64,000 bases of DNA from Alsobacter soli (lineage in GTDB: Bacteria; Pseudomonadota; Alphaproteobacteria; Rhizobiales; Beijerinckiaceae), in contig NZ_PVZS01000009.1 in the NCBI RefSeq assembly GCF_003004785.1, positions 62,001-126,000 on the forward strand, given 5' to 3'. The notes below the pieces were generated by a model. The model was given only the letters and a program-made list of their open reading frames with translations. It had not been told where the DNA came from and did not search any database. Made by a program: the position numbers and the translations under genes. Shown here one piece after another: positions 18,593 through 28,290 of this stretch (the first letter of the stretch is position 1; every line of letters starts with the position of its first letter).

Positions 18593-18622
18593 TTCATAAC
18601 TGAGGGCAGGCCGGGGGCGCAA
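18593..18622 (-). promoter_or_regulatory. Candidate promoter of the leu leader
   Basis: Minus-strand TTGCGC (18622-18617), 18-base spacer, TATGAA (18598-18593). Transcription would start about 30 bases before the leader GTG. Moderate match to a housekeeping promoter. Confidence 0.5.
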
Positions 18623-18746
18623 GCCTCGGCTGCTGTTGGATGCTGGATTTCGTTCCGGCTGCTTCCGAGCCGAGCACGAGGATGCATCCCGTTGACGAGC
18701 GTCTCCAGGCGGCGTCAAACGAAGACATCGCCGTGGAGAATCACCG

Positions 18747-19106
18747 ATGCGGAAGATCGCGCCCGCCCTTTGCTTCGCCCTCGCAGCCTGCAACAGCGCC
18801 GGCCCGGCGCCGGGGCCGATGGCTGCGGCTCCAGCCCCGGGCGCATCCGCCTACGCCAATCTGCCAGCGGGCGTGTCGCCGCCCGGGTTCCGGCTTCCCG
18901 AAGGCTCGGGCTGCTCCGGCGCGGTCGCGCGCTATCACGCCATGATGGACAACGACCTGAACTCCGGCCATGTCAGCCAGTCCGTCTATGACCGCATCAA
19001 GGTCGAGATCGGACAGGCTTCCGCCGCGTGCCAGGCCGGACGGGACGGGGAGGCGGAAGCCATGGTCCGCGCCTCGCGGAGCCGTCACGGTTACCCGCAG
19101 GGGTAA
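18747..19106 (+). CDS. Small putative lipoprotein, unknown function
   Basis: A 119-residue protein. A short signal sequence ends with the lipobox-like ALAAC, so Cys15 is the probable lipidated residue. An Ala/Pro-rich linker follows, then a helical C-terminal part with paired Cys (GSGCSGAVARYHAMMDNDLN and ASAACQAGRDGEAEAMVRAS). I do not recognise a named family. GGAGA lies upstream of the ATG. It is divergent from leuA and convergent with the next lipoprotein gene. Confidence 0.75.
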   Translation: MRKIAPALCFALAACNSAGPAPGPMAAAPAPGASAYANLPAGVSPPGFRLPEGSGCSGAVARYHAMMDNDLNSGHVSQSVYDRIKVEIGQASAACQAGRDGEAEAMVRASRSRHGYPQG

Positions 19107-19139
19107 GGAAGCGCGGCCGCCGTCGCGGCCGCCTCGAAA

Positions 19140-19589
19140 TCAGGCCTGCGGAGCCGCGGCCGGCGTTTTCGGGGCCCGCGGCTTGCGTGCGGGCTTCGGG
19201 GCGGGGGCGCGGTGCAGCGCTTCGAGGGTGGCCGAAACCGGGTTCGGGAAGTGCTCGAGCGTCGAGCCGGTGGCGGCGTCGACGCCCATGCCCACGAGGC
19301 CGCCGACGAGCACATTGCCGGCGAAGCCCGCCGCGCCCGATCCGGCGACGCGGGTCTGAACGGGCACCTGCTGGTCCTTGTAGCCGTCCATCGCGAAGGT
19401 CGCGATGAATTCCGACTTGCGCGGGATCTCGAGCGTGCAAGGGGTCGAACACGTGTGGCCAAGCGACGTGCGCATCTGTGCGCCGGACGGCTCGGACGTG
19501 AAAGTGATTTGATTGGTCGTGCCGCGCGTGACGGTCGCGCATCCGGTCACAAGCATCATGACAGCAATGAGTGAAGTTGAGCGGATCAC
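19140..19589 (-). CDS. Putative lipoprotein with PEGA-like region
   Basis: A 149-residue protein. The GTG start gives a short signal peptide ending LVTGC, with Cys17 as likely lipid site; an upstream ATG would add 13 residues ahead of the signal peptide. The mature part NQITFTSEPSGAQMRTSLGH and CSTPCTLEIPRKSEFIATF resembles PEGA-type domains of surface lipoproteins. A glycine-rich hydrophobic helix (GFAGNVLVGGLVGMGVDAATG) and a Lys/Pro/Ala-rich tail follow. Role unknown. Confidence 0.78.
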   Translation of the reverse strand: MIRSTSLIAVMMLVTGCATVTRGTTNQITFTSEPSGAQMRTSLGHTCSTPCTLEIPRKSEFIATFAMDGYKDQQVPVQTRVAGSGAAGFAGNVLVGGLVGMGVDAATGSTLEHFPNPVSATLEALHRAPAPKPARKPRAPKTPAAAPQA

Positions 19590-19706
19590 CGTTAAGCCCC
19601 GTTCTGGAGTGCCGGTGATTAGCACCATGGCTTAACGCCACGTTCAAGCTAGGCGGGAGGCTTGAATTCGGCCGGGGCGGGGTCTGTCCCCAGGAGTTTC
19701 AACCGC

Positions 19707-20426
19707 CTAGGCCACGCCCATGAGCTCGCGTCGGAGGTAAGCCGCCATGAACGGCGGCATGGCGCGTTCGTCGACGTCAGCGGCGCTGCGGACAATTCGG
19801 ATATCGCTCAACTCCGGCTGGGCCTCGCGCTCCAGAAAATCGAGGATCCGGGTTCTGAGCGCCTCGGCGGGCTCGCCGGATTGGACCCGACGCATCAGGG
19901 CGATGCGTTGGCCGTGGCTCACCACGGTCCAGTCATCGGCGAAGGCGACGTGCTCGCCCGTCAGGCCCGTTTCTTCCTTCAGTTCGCGGGCGACGCTGCC
20001 GGCGAGATCGACCTTGCCGTCCACGATGTCGCTCGGATCGGGCGTGCCGGCTGGGAAATAGACCTTTCCCGCGTTAGCGGTGTGCGGACCCATGACGCCG
20101 AGCAGAAAAGCGCCGTCGGCGCTGCGCAGCGCGGCCATGGCGAAACCGTTGCGCATCGATTTGTCCGGGAATCCAAAATCGCGCCAGGCCAGGAATCGGG
20201 AGAACCGCGTCTCCAGGTAGGCGGCCCTGAACGTGTCGCCTTCGATCCCGCCGCTGTGCAGCACCAGCACGCGGCCGTCGTACAGGGCCGGGTTGCTCGC
20301 CGCGACGGTCGCCCAGTGCGCGTCGATGCGCTCACGCTCCGCCTCGGCCCATGGCCATGGCCTGGGCTCGAAACGGCAATCGATCGTCTGAACCCGCGCG
20401 AAGGTCGGGAGTGCTTCGTGGTGCAT
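19707..20426 (-). CDS. Nudix hydrolase family protein
   Basis: A 239-residue protein. The central GKVYFPAGTPDPSD region leads into a Nudix-box-like segment ending SVARELKEETGL, with the REx2EExG core that binds metal in nucleoside-diphosphate-linked substrate hydrolases. The start is uncertain: MHHEALPTFA was chosen because similarity should begin near FARVQTID; an ATG 63 bases upstream is possible. It is the last gene of the pdxY-endonuclease-phzF-Nudix run on this strand. Substrate unknown. Confidence 0.82.
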   Translation of the reverse strand: MHHEALPTFARVQTIDCRFEPRPWPWAEAERERIDAHWATVAASNPALYDGRVLVLHSGGIEGDTFRAAYLETRFSRFLAWRDFGFPDKSMRNGFAMAALRSADGAFLLGVMGPHTANAGKVYFPAGTPDPSDIVDGKVDLAGSVARELKEETGLTGEHVAFADDWTVVSHGQRIALMRRVQSGEPAEALRTRILDFLEREAQPELSDIRIVRSAADVDERAMPPFMAAYLRRELMGVA

Positions 20427-20503
20427 ACCAATGTCCGGTTGAGGCGCAACGGGTCGAGGCCGGAGAGACGTTCGGCCTGTGCGCGTCATAATCAGGTCAG
20501 GGG

Positions 20504-21409
20504 TCAGACGCGCAAGGCGCCCTCGGACACCACGACGGCGCAGCCTCCGATGGTCGCCTTTGTGAGGCGTCCGCCTTCGACCGAAAGGCCGAGCGTGATC
20601 TTCGACGGGCGCCCCATCTCGTAGCCCTGCTCGACCACGAGCATGTGCTCGCCGTCCCTGGGGCGGTCGAACCGCATCACCGCGCCGGCGAAGGCGGCCA
20701 CGGCCGACCCGGTCGCGGGGTCCTCCAGGACGCCCATGTCGGGCGCGTACATGCGCGCGTGATAGGCGCTGCCCGCGTCCGTGGTCTCGCGCGTGTACAG
20801 GAACGCGTTCGGGTGATCGGCCGGGCCGACGCCCGCGTCCCAGGCGCCGAGGTCCGGCCGCGAGCGCGCGACCGCGGCGGCCGATTTCACCGGCACGAAG
20901 GTGAAGCCGTTGCCGGCGGAGTAGATCGTGGGCCGGTGCTCGCCGAAGCCGATGTCCTGCTCGTTCAGGCTCAGCGCCTGCGCGATCAGTCTGGCCTGCG
21001 GCACCGGCCCGAGTTCTTCCGGCAGGCGGGGGAGCGTGAAGGTGGCCTCGCCGCAGCCGTCGCGCTTCACTTCGACCACGCAGGGCACGAGGCCGACTTT
21101 CTCCTCCAGGCCGAAGCCCAGCACCCCGTGGCCGGCGCCGTGGTCGAGGCAGGCGAGCAGAACGGCCGTGCCCACGGTCGGGTGTCCTGCGAAGGGCAGT
21201 TCACGGCCAGGCGTGAAGATGCGTAGCCGGGCGCGATTCCTGGCGTCTTCCGGCGGGAGTACGAAGACCGTCTCGGAGAGGTTGAACTCGCGCGCGATCC
21301 CCTGCATCGCCGCATCCGTCAGGCCCTGGCAGTCGAGCACGACGGCGAGCGGATTGCCGGCCAAAGGGCGTTCCGCGAACACGTCCAGCGTGAAGAATCG
21401 GCGGCGCAT
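20504..21409 (-). CDS. PhzF family isomerase-like protein
   Basis: A 301-residue protein of the PhzF/YddE fold (duplicated diaminopimelate-epimerase-like halves). The N terminus [20 protein letters not shown] contains the conserved GNPLAVV and is followed by [12 protein letters not shown] with the catalytic Glu, then [20 protein letters not shown]. The second half carries [14 protein letters not shown]. Members isomerise or epimerise small metabolites; with no phenazine genes nearby, a phenazine role is unlikely. Fifteen bases separate it from the preceding endonuclease-family gene. Confidence 0.9.
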   Translation of the reverse strand: MRRRFFTLDVFAERPLAGNPLAVVLDCQGLTDAAMQGIAREFNLSETVFVLPPEDARNRARLRIFTPGRELPFAGHPTVGTAVLLACLDHGAGHGVLGFGLEEKVGLVPCVVEVKRDGCGEATFTLPRLPEELGPVPQARLIAQALSLNEQDIGFGEHRPTIYSAGNGFTFVPVKSAAAVARSRPDLGAWDAGVGPADHPNAFLYTRETTDAGSAYHARMYAPDMGVLEDPATGSAVAAFAGAVMRFDRPRDGEHMLVVEQGYEMGRPSKITLGLSVEGGRLTKATIGGCAVVVSEGALRV

Positions 21410-21424
21410 GGCGTCCTCCCGTTG

Positions 21425-22543
21425 CTAGTCGCGATGGGAATGGGGCAGGTCGATTTCGACCGCAAGGAGGCAGTGGTCGCTGGCCTTGGGCCGATCCCAA
21501 CCGACGCGCGGATAGCGGTCTCCCGTCAGGGCGAGCTTGGCGATCGAGCGATCCGGATCACGCGGATCCAGCGGGGTGCGATAGGGCAGGCCACGGCGGA
21601 TAATGTCCACCTTGGCGCCGCGCTCGGCGAGGGCAGGGGAGAGCAGCAGGTAATCGAGCTGGACGTGCTCCTCCCTGATGCGCTGCTCTTCCTCCACCCA
21701 GGCGCGGTGGAAGTGGGTCCAGCGCTCGTGAGGCGGCAAGTCGGACACCGGGTTGACGCCGAAGCCGTCGGTCAAGGGCTCCAGCGCGCAGGGCGGCTTG
21801 GGCGTGACGTCGCCTCCCGGGCCGATGACCTCGAAATAGTCGTTCAGGTCGCCGGCGATGATCCAGTTGGCCCGCCGCCAGTCCGGACCGAAGCGGCGCT
21901 GGACGAGCGAGCGGACGGCGCGGGCCTCGGCCCGGCGCAGAGGCATCGTGCCCGTGCGGCCGTCGGCCTTGCCGTTGTTCATGGACTTCAGGTGGCAGAC
22001 GAAGAGCGTCAGGGACGTCCGGCCGAGGTCCAGGTCGACCATCAGGCAGTCGCGGTTGAAGACGCGGTCGTCCGGCCTGATGCCGAAGGCGGCGATGTCG
22101 CGGTCGTAGACGCCGAACTCGGCGAAGCTGGCCTCGCGATGGGAGGTGATCGTCACCTGGTCGGGCCGCAGCAGGTCGCGCCGGGCCGCGAAGGCGACGT
22201 CAATGCCGCGGCGGTCGTTGCCCTCCACCAGCTTGAAGTGACCGTAGCGGATGTCAGACATCCGGTGCACGTAGTTGGCGAAGAAGGCTTCCAGCACCCG
22301 CAGGCTGTCCACCTCCTGAAGGCAGAGGATGTCTGCGCGCGCTTCCGCGATGGCCAACGCCGTCATCTGCCGCTTGTCGTCTTCCAAGGTGAGGGCGACG
22401 GAGCGCTCGGCCTGCTCCCGCTCGTGCGGGCGGGAGAACTCGGCCAGCGACATGGCCGCAGTAACCTCGCCGCGCTGGACCTCCGCGAAGCGCCAGCGGG
22501 AGGAGAGATTCTCCACGTTGAACGTGCCGACGCGCAGCTTCAT
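21425..22543 (-). CDS. Endonuclease/exonuclease/phosphatase family protein
   Basis: A 372-residue enzyme of the EEP superfamily. Seen in order: TFNVENL at the N terminus, ILCLQEVDS with the metal-binding Glu, [21 protein letters not shown] with catalytic Asp and Asn, [10 protein letters not shown], and [10 protein letters not shown] with the general-base Asp-His pair. No signal peptide is seen, so it is probably cytoplasmic. The substrate (DNA, phospholipid or phosphoinositide-like) cannot be told. Located between pdxY and phzF-like genes in a same-strand run. Confidence 0.9.
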   Translation of the reverse strand: MKLRVGTFNVENLSSRWRFAEVQRGEVTAAMSLAEFSRPHEREQAERSVALTLEDDKRQMTALAIAEARADILCLQEVDSLRVLEAFFANYVHRMSDIRYGHFKLVEGNDRRGIDVAFAARRDLLRPDQVTITSHREASFAEFGVYDRDIAAFGIRPDDRVFNRDCLMVDLDLGRTSLTLFVCHLKSMNNGKADGRTGTMPLRRAEARAVRSLVQRRFGPDWRRANWIIAGDLNDYFEVIGPGGDVTPKPPCALEPLTDGFGVNPVSDLPPHERWTHFHRAWVEEEQRIREEHVQLDYLLLSPALAERGAKVDIIRRGLPYRTPLDPRDPDRSIAKLALTGDRYPRVGWDRPKASDHCLLAVEIDLPHSHRD

Positions 22544-22587
22544 GGCGGAGACATCCCATTCCAGCGCGCCGGGCGAGCCTGCGCCAT

Positions 22588-23436
22588 TCAGACCTGCTCG
22601 ACCGTGAAGCGGCGGGTCGGGTTCACGAATTCGTCCTGCGCGGCGACCGTGAGGATCTCGCGGGATCCGGCCTCCTCCGTGCGCTTGAGCAGGCCGTAGA
22701 TGGAGGCCGCAGCCTCGCCCAGCGCATGGGCTGTCGAGCGACTGCGCAGCCAGTGCACGTAGAACAGCGCCGCGATCGCGTCGCCGGCGCCGTTGACGCT
22801 CAGGCCGAGCTTGGGGGTGCGAACACGGTGGATCGCCTGGCCGTCCGAGGCCAGGAGGTCGATAGCATCGCCGGGCGTCTCCTCCGTCAGGAGCGAGGTG
22901 ACGAGCACGACCTTGGGTCCGAGCGTATGGACGATGTCCAGCGCCGCCTTCACGTCGGCCAGCGTGGCGCAGGTCCGCTCTGCCAGGTATTCAAGCTCGA
23001 ACTGGTTGGGCGTGATCACGTCGGCGGCCGGAACCGCCTGCTCGCGCATGAACTCGGGCACGCCGGGGCGCACGAAGACGCCGCGGCCCACGTCGCCGAT
23101 TACGGGGTCGCAGCAATAGGCGGCCCGCGGGTTCGCGGCCCGGACCCGCTCGACCGTGGACAGGATCGCGACGCCGATGTCGGACGAGCCCATATAGCCG
23201 GAGAGCACGCCATCGCACTGCCCCAACACCCCACGCTGGGCGATGCCGTCCACCAGCTCCTCAATCATGGGGCCGTCGAAGACGCGGCCCGTCCACTGCC
23301 CGTAGCCCGTGTGGTTCGAGAACTGGACCGTGTTGATGGGCCAGACCTCGCAGCCGAGACGCTGCATTGGGAAGGTCGCGGAGGCGTTGCCCACGTGCCC
23401 GTAGGCGACGTGGGACTGGATGGAAAGAATGTTCAT
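22588..23436 (-). CDS. pdxY: Pyridoxal kinase
   Basis: A 282-residue ribokinase-superfamily enzyme that phosphorylates pyridoxal in vitamin B6 salvage. The N terminus ILSIQSHVAYGHVGNASATF is the hallmark of PdxY/PdxK. TVQFSNHTGYGQWTG, the CDPVIGD motif, ITPNQFELEYL, and the anion-hole and catalytic stretch SVNGAGDAIAALF follow. Length fits PdxY. It heads a four-gene run and lies about 100 bases downstream of a small ORF with an EcfG-type promoter, which may reach into pdxY. Confidence 0.94.
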   Translation of the reverse strand: MNILSIQSHVAYGHVGNASATFPMQRLGCEVWPINTVQFSNHTGYGQWTGRVFDGPMIEELVDGIAQRGVLGQCDGVLSGYMGSSDIGVAILSTVERVRAANPRAAYCCDPVIGDVGRGVFVRPGVPEFMREQAVPAADVITPNQFELEYLAERTCATLADVKAALDIVHTLGPKVVLVTSLLTEETPGDAIDLLASDGQAIHRVRTPKLGLSVNGAGDAIAALFYVHWLRSRSTAHALGEAAASIYGLLKRTEEAGSREILTVAAQDEFVNPTRRFTVEQV

Positions 23437-23540
23437 GCTGGCAGCATTGCGCCGAAGCGGCCGCCAAACAAATCAAAAGGCATGATCGCGGCCATCGGCT
23501 GCGGTGAAGCTGGCCGGCTCCTGTCCCGCGTAGCGCCCGC

Positions 23541-23627
23541 TCAACGGCCTGCCATCTCCAGGGCGAACTCGTACAGCGCGAAAACCGCGGCCGTAAGAGC
23601 GAAGAGAAGCTCGGCGGAGATTTCCAT
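23541..23627 (-). CDS. Putative 28-residue small membrane protein
   Basis: A 28-codon ORF beginning MEISAELLFALTAAVFALYE; its middle is hydrophobic with acidic residues spaced so that an amphipathic or membrane helix is likely. A strong GGAGGG ribosome site lies seven bases before the ATG. An exact EcfG-type promoter is 32 bases upstream on the same strand. Both signals support it being real and stress-induced. Function unknown. Gene callers normally miss ORFs this short. Confidence 0.6.
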   Translation of the reverse strand: MEISAELLFALTAAVFALYEFALEMAGR

Positions 23628-23658
23628 GCCCGTCCCTCCCAGCGGTTAACGCCAGGTT

Positions 23659-23683
23659 AACGCCATCTGGCCGCCATTGTTCC
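23659..23683 (-). promoter_or_regulatory. EcfG-type general stress promoter with duplicated -10
   Basis: Minus-strand GGAAC (23683-23679), 16 bases, CGTT (23662-23659): an exact consensus match. The 11-base unit TGGCGTTAACC containing the -10 box is repeated directly in tandem, placing a second CGTT 11 bases further on. It points at the 28-residue small ORF and, beyond it, pdxY. Confidence 0.75.
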
Positions 23684-23751
23684 GGCAAAACCAAGGCATC
23701 AATTCACAAACCTCAACGTGGTTTACGGTGAATTCTTTTGTTTCGTGGGGA

Positions 23752-23781
23752 TTGAAGTCGTCTCGGTTTTGTGGCTAGGGT
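23752..23781 (+). promoter_or_regulatory. Candidate promoter of the cysH operon
   Basis: TTGAAG (23752-23757), an 18-base spacer, TAGGGT (23776-23781). The predicted start site falls within the following inverted repeat. Moderate match. Confidence 0.5.
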
Positions 23782-23782
23782 T

Positions 23783-23800
23783 CGTTCGATATAACGAACG
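23783..23800. promoter_or_regulatory. Candidate operator in front of cysH
   Basis: A perfect inverted repeat CGTTCG-ATATAA-CGAACG, nine bases before the cysH ATG and just after the predicted -10 box. A repressor bound here would block transcription start. The likely ligand is a sulfur-status regulator, but the protein cannot be named. Confidence 0.6.
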
Positions 23801-23809
23801 GAACTGGCC

Positions 23810-24604
23810 ATGCCCGCTCCCTCTCTCCCCCTCGCCTTCGAATCCCGTCCGCGCGCCTCAGGTCGCTTGGTCGGGGATCTTGTGGAAGGCTTCCGCGGCC
23901 TCAGCCCCGCCGAGCGGCTGACCCTCCTGCGACGGTCCGTTCAGGGTCGGATCGTCTTCACGACCAGCTTCGGACTCGAGGACCAGGCGCTCACACACTG
24001 GATCTTCGGGAGCGGCCTGGACATCGCCGTCGTGACGCTCGATACGGGCCGGCTTTTCCCGGAAACCTATGCGCTCTGGAGCGAAACCGAGCAGCGCTAC
24101 GGCAAGCGCATCCGGGGCGTCTATCCCCGGGGCGAGGCTCTGGAGGAGCTCGTGGCCGACCAGGGCATCGACGGCTTCTACCTGTCCGTGGAAGCCCGGA
24201 AGGCCTGCTGCGGGGTCCGTAAGGTCGAGCCGCTCCGGCGCGCCCTCGGGGGCGTCAGCGCCTGGGTGACTGGCCTCAGGGCCGACCAATCGACCAACCG
24301 CCTGGGGATGGAGCTCGTCTCCTTCGACCCGTCCTATGGGCTCATCAAGGCCAATCCCCTGCTGGACTGGAGCAGGGATGCTCTCTTTTCGTTCGTCAAA
24401 GAGAACGGCGTTCCCCTCAACCCGCTGCACGAGAGAGGATTTCCCTCCATCGGCTGCGCGCCCTGCACGCGGGCGATCAGGCCCGGCGAGCCGGAGCGCG
24501 CCGGCCGCTGGTGGTGGGAGGACGAGGCCAGGAAGGAGTGCGGCCTCCATGTGGCTGAAGACGGCCGGCTCACGCGCGCTGCGCCGCAGGAGGCCGGGGC
24601 ATGA
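23810..24604 (+). CDS. cysH: Adenylyl-sulfate (APS) reductase, assimilatory
   Basis: A 264-residue enzyme of the PAPS/APS reductase family that reduces activated sulfate to sulfite. It has both Cys pairs typical of iron-sulfur APS reductases, CC at 133-134 and C216-x-x-C219, plus the catalytic Cys244 in KECGLH. The PP-loop-like TTSFGLEDQ and [11 protein letters not shown] bind nucleotide. The 4Fe-4S pattern and the absence of an APS kinase in cysN suggest APS rather than PAPS as substrate. It overlaps cysD by four bases (ATGA) and starts the cysHDN-sulfate transport gene run. Confidence 0.95.
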   Translation: MPAPSLPLAFESRPRASGRLVGDLVEGFRGLSPAERLTLLRRSVQGRIVFTTSFGLEDQALTHWIFGSGLDIAVVTLDTGRLFPETYALWSETEQRYGKRIRGVYPRGEALEELVADQGIDGFYLSVEARKACCGVRKVEPLRRALGGVSAWVTGLRADQSTNRLGMELVSFDPSYGLIKANPLLDWSRDALFSFVKENGVPLNPLHERGFPSIGCAPCTRAIRPGEPERAGRWWWEDEARKECGLHVAEDGRLTRAAPQEAGA

Positions 24605-25503
24605 TCCAGCTCACGCATCTCGAGAAGCTGGAGGCTGAGGCCATCCACATCATCCGGGAAACGGTCGCGACCTGCGACAACCCCGTGATGCTCTACTCCA
24701 TCGGCAAGGACTCTGCGGTCCTGCTTCACCTGGCCCTCAAGGCCTTCTACCCGGGCCCGCTGCCCTTTCCTGTTCTGCACGTCGACACGACCTGGAAGTT
24801 CCGGGAGATGATCGCCTTCCGCGACCAGCGCGCGAAGGAGCTCGGCCTGGACCTCATCGTGCACGTCAACCAGGAGGGCGTGCGCGCCGGCGTGAACCCG
24901 TTCGTCTCCGGATCCCGAGTCCACACGGACGTGATGAAGACCCAGGCGCTGCGGCAGGCCCTGGACATGCATAAGTTCGACGCCGCATTTGGAGGCGCGC
25001 GCCGGGACGAGGAGAAATCGCGCGCCAAGGAGCGCGTGTTCTCGCTGCGCACGGCGGAGCATCGCTGGGATCCCAAGTCGCAGCGGCCCGAGCCTTGGCG
25101 TCTCTACAACACCCGCAAGCGCCCGGGCGAGAGCTTCCGCGTGTTCCCGCTGTCGAATTGGACCGAGGCCGACGTGTGGGACTACGTCGCCCGCGAAAAC
25201 ATCCCTGTCGTGCCGCTCTACTTCGCCGCGCCCCGCCCGGTGGTGGTCCGCGACGGCGCGCTGATCATGCGCGACGACGATCGCATGGCGTTGCGGCCAG
25301 GGGAGGTCGTCGAAACCCGGATGGTCCGTTTCAGGACGCTGGGCTGCTACCCGCTGACCGGAGCCGTGGAGAGCACGGCCGCCACCCTGCCGGAGATCAT
25401 CGCCGAGATGCGCGGCTCCCGCTCCTCCGAGCGACAAGGGCGCATCATCGACCATGACGGCGCAGGCTCCATGGAGCAGAAGAAGCAGGAGGGCTATTTC
25501 TGA
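24601..25503 (+). CDS. cysD: Sulfate adenylyltransferase subunit 2
   Basis: A 300-residue ATP-sulfurylase catalytic subunit, which with CysN makes APS from sulfate and ATP. The PP-loop [17 protein letters not shown] is near residue 38. [34 protein letters not shown] and [15 protein letters not shown] are conserved blocks. Length is typical. The start overlaps the cysH stop and its stop overlaps the cysN start (TGATG), indicating translational coupling. Confidence 0.97.
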   Translation: MIQLTHLEKLEAEAIHIIRETVATCDNPVMLYSIGKDSAVLLHLALKAFYPGPLPFPVLHVDTTWKFREMIAFRDQRAKELGLDLIVHVNQEGVRAGVNPFVSGSRVHTDVMKTQALRQALDMHKFDAAFGGARRDEEKSRAKERVFSLRTAEHRWDPKSQRPEPWRLYNTRKRPGESFRVFPLSNWTEADVWDYVARENIPVVPLYFAAPRPVVVRDGALIMRDDDRMALRPGEVVETRMVRFRTLGCYPLTGAVESTAATLPEIIAEMRGSRSSERQGRIIDHDGAGSMEQKKQEGYF

Positions 25504-27140
25504 TGAGCCCCGCCGTCGCCCTCCGGGCCGTTCCCGACATTCCGGCGCCCGAGCCCATCGCCAGCAAAGGCCCCGCGCTGCTGCGCTTCATCACGTGCGG
25601 ATCCGTGGACGACGGCAAGTCGACGCTGATCGGCCGGATGCTTTACGAGGCCCAGCTGGTTCACGACGACCTGCTGGACGCGCTGGCGCGCGATAGCCGG
25701 AAGTTCGGCACCCAGGGCGACAAGCTCGATCTCGCGCTGCTTGTCGACGGTCTTTCGGCCGAGCGCGAGCAGGGCATCACGATCGACGTGGCCTACCGCT
25801 ATTTCGCCACGCCACGACGGTCGTTCATCGTGGCCGATACGCCTGGGCACGATCAGTACACCCGCAACATGGCGACCGGCGCCTCGACGGCGGACCTCGC
25901 CGTGATCCTGGTCGACGCCCGCAAGGGCGTGCTGCCCCAGACCCGCCGGCATTCGTTCATCGTGTCCATGCTGGGCGTCCGCCATATTGTGGTGGCCGTG
26001 AACAAGATGGACCTGGTCGGCTACCAGCAGGCCGTGTTCGACGGCATCGTCGCGCAGTATCGCGAGATGGCTGCACGCCTCGGCTTCGATGCGGTCACGC
26101 CAATTCCGATCTCGGCGCTGGAGGGCGAGAACGTCGCCCGTCGCTCGACGGCGATGCCGTGGTATGCGGGGCCGAGCCTGTTCGAGCACCTGGAGACGGT
26201 GGAGATTTCCGCCAGCGCTGCGCCGGGGGTGCGTTTCAGGTTCCCGGTGCAATGGGTCAACCGGCCCAACCTGGACTTCCGCGGCTTTTCGGGGACCGTC
26301 GCAGGAGGGGTGATCCGGCCTGGGGACGAGATCGCTGCCCTGCCGAGCGGGCGCCCCTCCCGCGTGAGGCGGATCGTCACCCAGGGTGGCGATCTGGACG
26401 AGGCGGTCGCGGGCCAGGCCGTGACGCTGACCCTCGATGATGAAATCGACGTGTCGCGCGGCGATGTGATCGTGGCCGTCGGAGATGGCCTAACCGCCCG
26501 GAAGGCCTTCGCCGGGCGCCTGCTCTGGATGAGCGAGCGCTCCCTGGGCAACGGCGAGGAATTCCAGCTGCGACTGGCGTCCGCAACCGCTGCCGCCCGG
26601 GTTTCGGTGCTGGGCGCCGTGGATATCCATTCGTTCGAGCCCGCCGCTGCCGACGGACTGGGGATGAACGAGATCGGGCTCGTCACCGTCGCCCTGGACC
26701 GGCCGGTCGCGCTGACCGACTATCGGGGCGACCGTGAACTCGGAGCTTTCATCCTGGTGGACCGGGTCACCGGCGACACCGTCGCGCTGGGGCTTGTGGA
26801 CGCCGGCGCAGCCTCGCTCGTCCGCGGCGCCGACGCCGTGGCGCGGAGAGCGGGCGGGACAGGGCCGGCAGCGGCCGTGCGACGGCATTTGGCCGAGGGC
26901 CTCGTGGCAGGCTGGCGCGCGGGCCTGATCGAGGAGGCCAGCTGGAGGCTGCTGTCCGGGCTGGGGATGGCAGCGCTGACCCAGGCGGTGCTCGGGGATT
27001 GGCGCCTCACGATTGCGGCCGGCCTTTTGGAGGCGCTGCTGCGGCCCGCTCTTCGCTTCGCGCACCGAAAGGGCTGGCGCGCCCTCGAGCAGAGGCGTCT
27101 GGCCAGGGCCGCCTACGACGCCGACGGCAGCGGGATCTGA
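25503..27140 (+). CDS. cysN: Sulfate adenylyltransferase subunit 1 with C-terminal DUF2061-like domain
   Basis: A 545-residue protein. Residues about 25-440 are the CysN GTPase that drives APS synthesis with CysD: G1 [10 protein letters not shown]3 DTPGHDQY, G4 NKMD, followed by two beta-barrel domains. The last 100 residues are not the APS kinase (CysC) often fused to CysN: there is no P-loop. Instead [18 protein letters not shown] and [20 protein letters not shown] resemble the membrane-associated DUF2061 family. This fits APS reduction without PAPS. Starts within the cysD stop. Confidence 0.93.
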   Translation: MSPAVALRAVPDIPAPEPIASKGPALLRFITCGSVDDGKSTLIGRMLYEAQLVHDDLLDALARDSRKFGTQGDKLDLALLVDGLSAEREQGITIDVAYRYFATPRRSFIVADTPGHDQYTRNMATGASTADLAVILVDARKGVLPQTRRHSFIVSMLGVRHIVVAVNKMDLVGYQQAVFDGIVAQYREMAARLGFDAVTPIPISALEGENVARRSTAMPWYAGPSLFEHLETVEISASAAPGVRFRFPVQWVNRPNLDFRGFSGTVAGGVIRPGDEIAALPSGRPSRVRRIVTQGGDLDEAVAGQAVTLTLDDEIDVSRGDVIVAVGDGLTARKAFAGRLLWMSERSLGNGEEFQLRLASATAAARVSVLGAVDIHSFEPAAADGLGMNEIGLVTVALDRPVALTDYRGDRELGAFILVDRVTGDTVALGLVDAGAASLVRGADAVARRAGGTGPAAAVRRHLAEGLVAGWRAGLIEEASWRLLSGLGMAALTQAVLGDWRLTIAAGLLEALLRPALRFAHRKGWRALEQRRLARAAYDADGSGI

Positions 27141-27249
27141 TCCGGGCCAGCATATGCCGCCAAGGTCCGGGGACGCTGCCGCAAGGCGCCCAATCTTCTA
27201 CCGCGCACAACCGTGGTGGGATGGCTATAGTGAACACAGGAGAGCATCG

Positions 27250-28287
27250 ATGACACGCAAGCGCCTTCGACGTCTTTTCGATCACGCACTGGCCGTCACG
27301 GTCGTCGCGTTCTGCTTCGCCATCGCGTCGGGCGCCCGCGCCCAGACCGTCGAACTGCTCAACGTCTCCTACGATCCGACCCGCGAACTCTACAGGGCCA
27401 TCAACGCGGCCTTTGCGCAGGAGTGGAAGGCCAAGACCGGCCAGACCGTCACCATCCGTCAATCGCACGGCGGCTCCGGCGCCCAGGCCCGCACGGTCAT
27501 CGACGGCCTCAACGCCGACGTGGTCACCCTGGCGCTGGGGGGCGACATCGACGCGATCGCGCAGCGCACCAGGAAGATCCCGGCGGACTGGCAGACGCGC
27601 CTGCCTCACAATTCCTCACCCTACACCTCGACCATCGTGTTCCTGGTCCGCAAGGGCAATCCGAAGGGGATCAAGGATTGGGGCGACCTCGCCAAGCCGG
27701 GCGTCGGGGTGGTCACGCCCAACCCGAAGACGAGCGGCGGGGCGCGCTGGAACTACCTGGCGGCCTGGGCCTGGGCGAAGAAGGCCTATGGGGGAGACGA
27801 GACCAAGGTGCGCGCGTATATCGCCGCCCTCTTCGGGAACGTCTCCGTGCTGGACACCGGAGCGAGGGGAGCCACGACGACTTTCGCCCAGCGCGGCATC
27901 GGCGACGTGCTGCTCGCGTGGGAGAACGAAGCCTATTTGGCCGGCGAGGAGTTCGGAGCCGGAAGATTCGAGATCGTCACGCCGTCGCTCTCCATCCTGG
28001 CGGAGCCCCCCGTTGCGCTCGTGGACGGCAACGCTGACGCGAAGAAGACCCGGGAGGTCGCGCAGGCCTACCTCGAGTTCCTGTATACGCCGAAGGCCCA
28101 GGCCATCATCGCCAAGAACCATTATCGGCCGATCAGGCCGGAGACGGCCGATCCGAAGGATCTGGCGCAATTCAAGCCCATCGAGCTCGTCACGATCGAC
28201 AAGGACTTCGGTGGGTGGGCGAAGGCGCAGCCGGAGCACTTCGGCGACGGCGGCACGTTCGACCAGCTCTACAAGCCCAAGCGCTGA
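27250..28287 (+). CDS. Sulfate-binding protein
   Basis: A 345-residue periplasmic protein, the receptor of the sulfate/thiosulfate ABC importer (Sbp/CysP family). A signal peptide of about 32 residues ends SGARAQ. The mature start [20 protein letters not shown] is the family signature, followed by [20 protein letters not shown] and the sulfate-contacting [20 protein letters not shown] segment. AGGAGAG lies upstream of the ATG. It directly precedes cysT, cysW and cysA. Confidence 0.95.
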   Translation: MTRKRLRRLFDHALAVTVVAFCFAIASGARAQTVELLNVSYDPTRELYRAINAAFAQEWKAKTGQTVTIRQSHGGSGAQARTVIDGLNADVVTLALGGDIDAIAQRTRKIPADWQTRLPHNSSPYTSTIVFLVRKGNPKGIKDWGDLAKPGVGVVTPNPKTSGGARWNYLAAWAWAKKAYGGDETKVRAYIAALFGNVSVLDTGARGATTTFAQRGIGDVLLAWENEAYLAGEEFGAGRFEIVTPSLSILAEPPVALVDGNADAKKTREVAQAYLEFLYTPKAQAIIAKNHYRPIRPETADPKDLAQFKPIELVTIDKDFGGWAKAQPEHFGDGGTFDQLYKPKR

Positions 28288-28290
28288 GCC

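Noticed and set aside
26830-27140. APS kinase (CysC) domain at the end of CysN
   Set aside because: There is no GxxxxGK[ST] P-loop in the last 110 residues.
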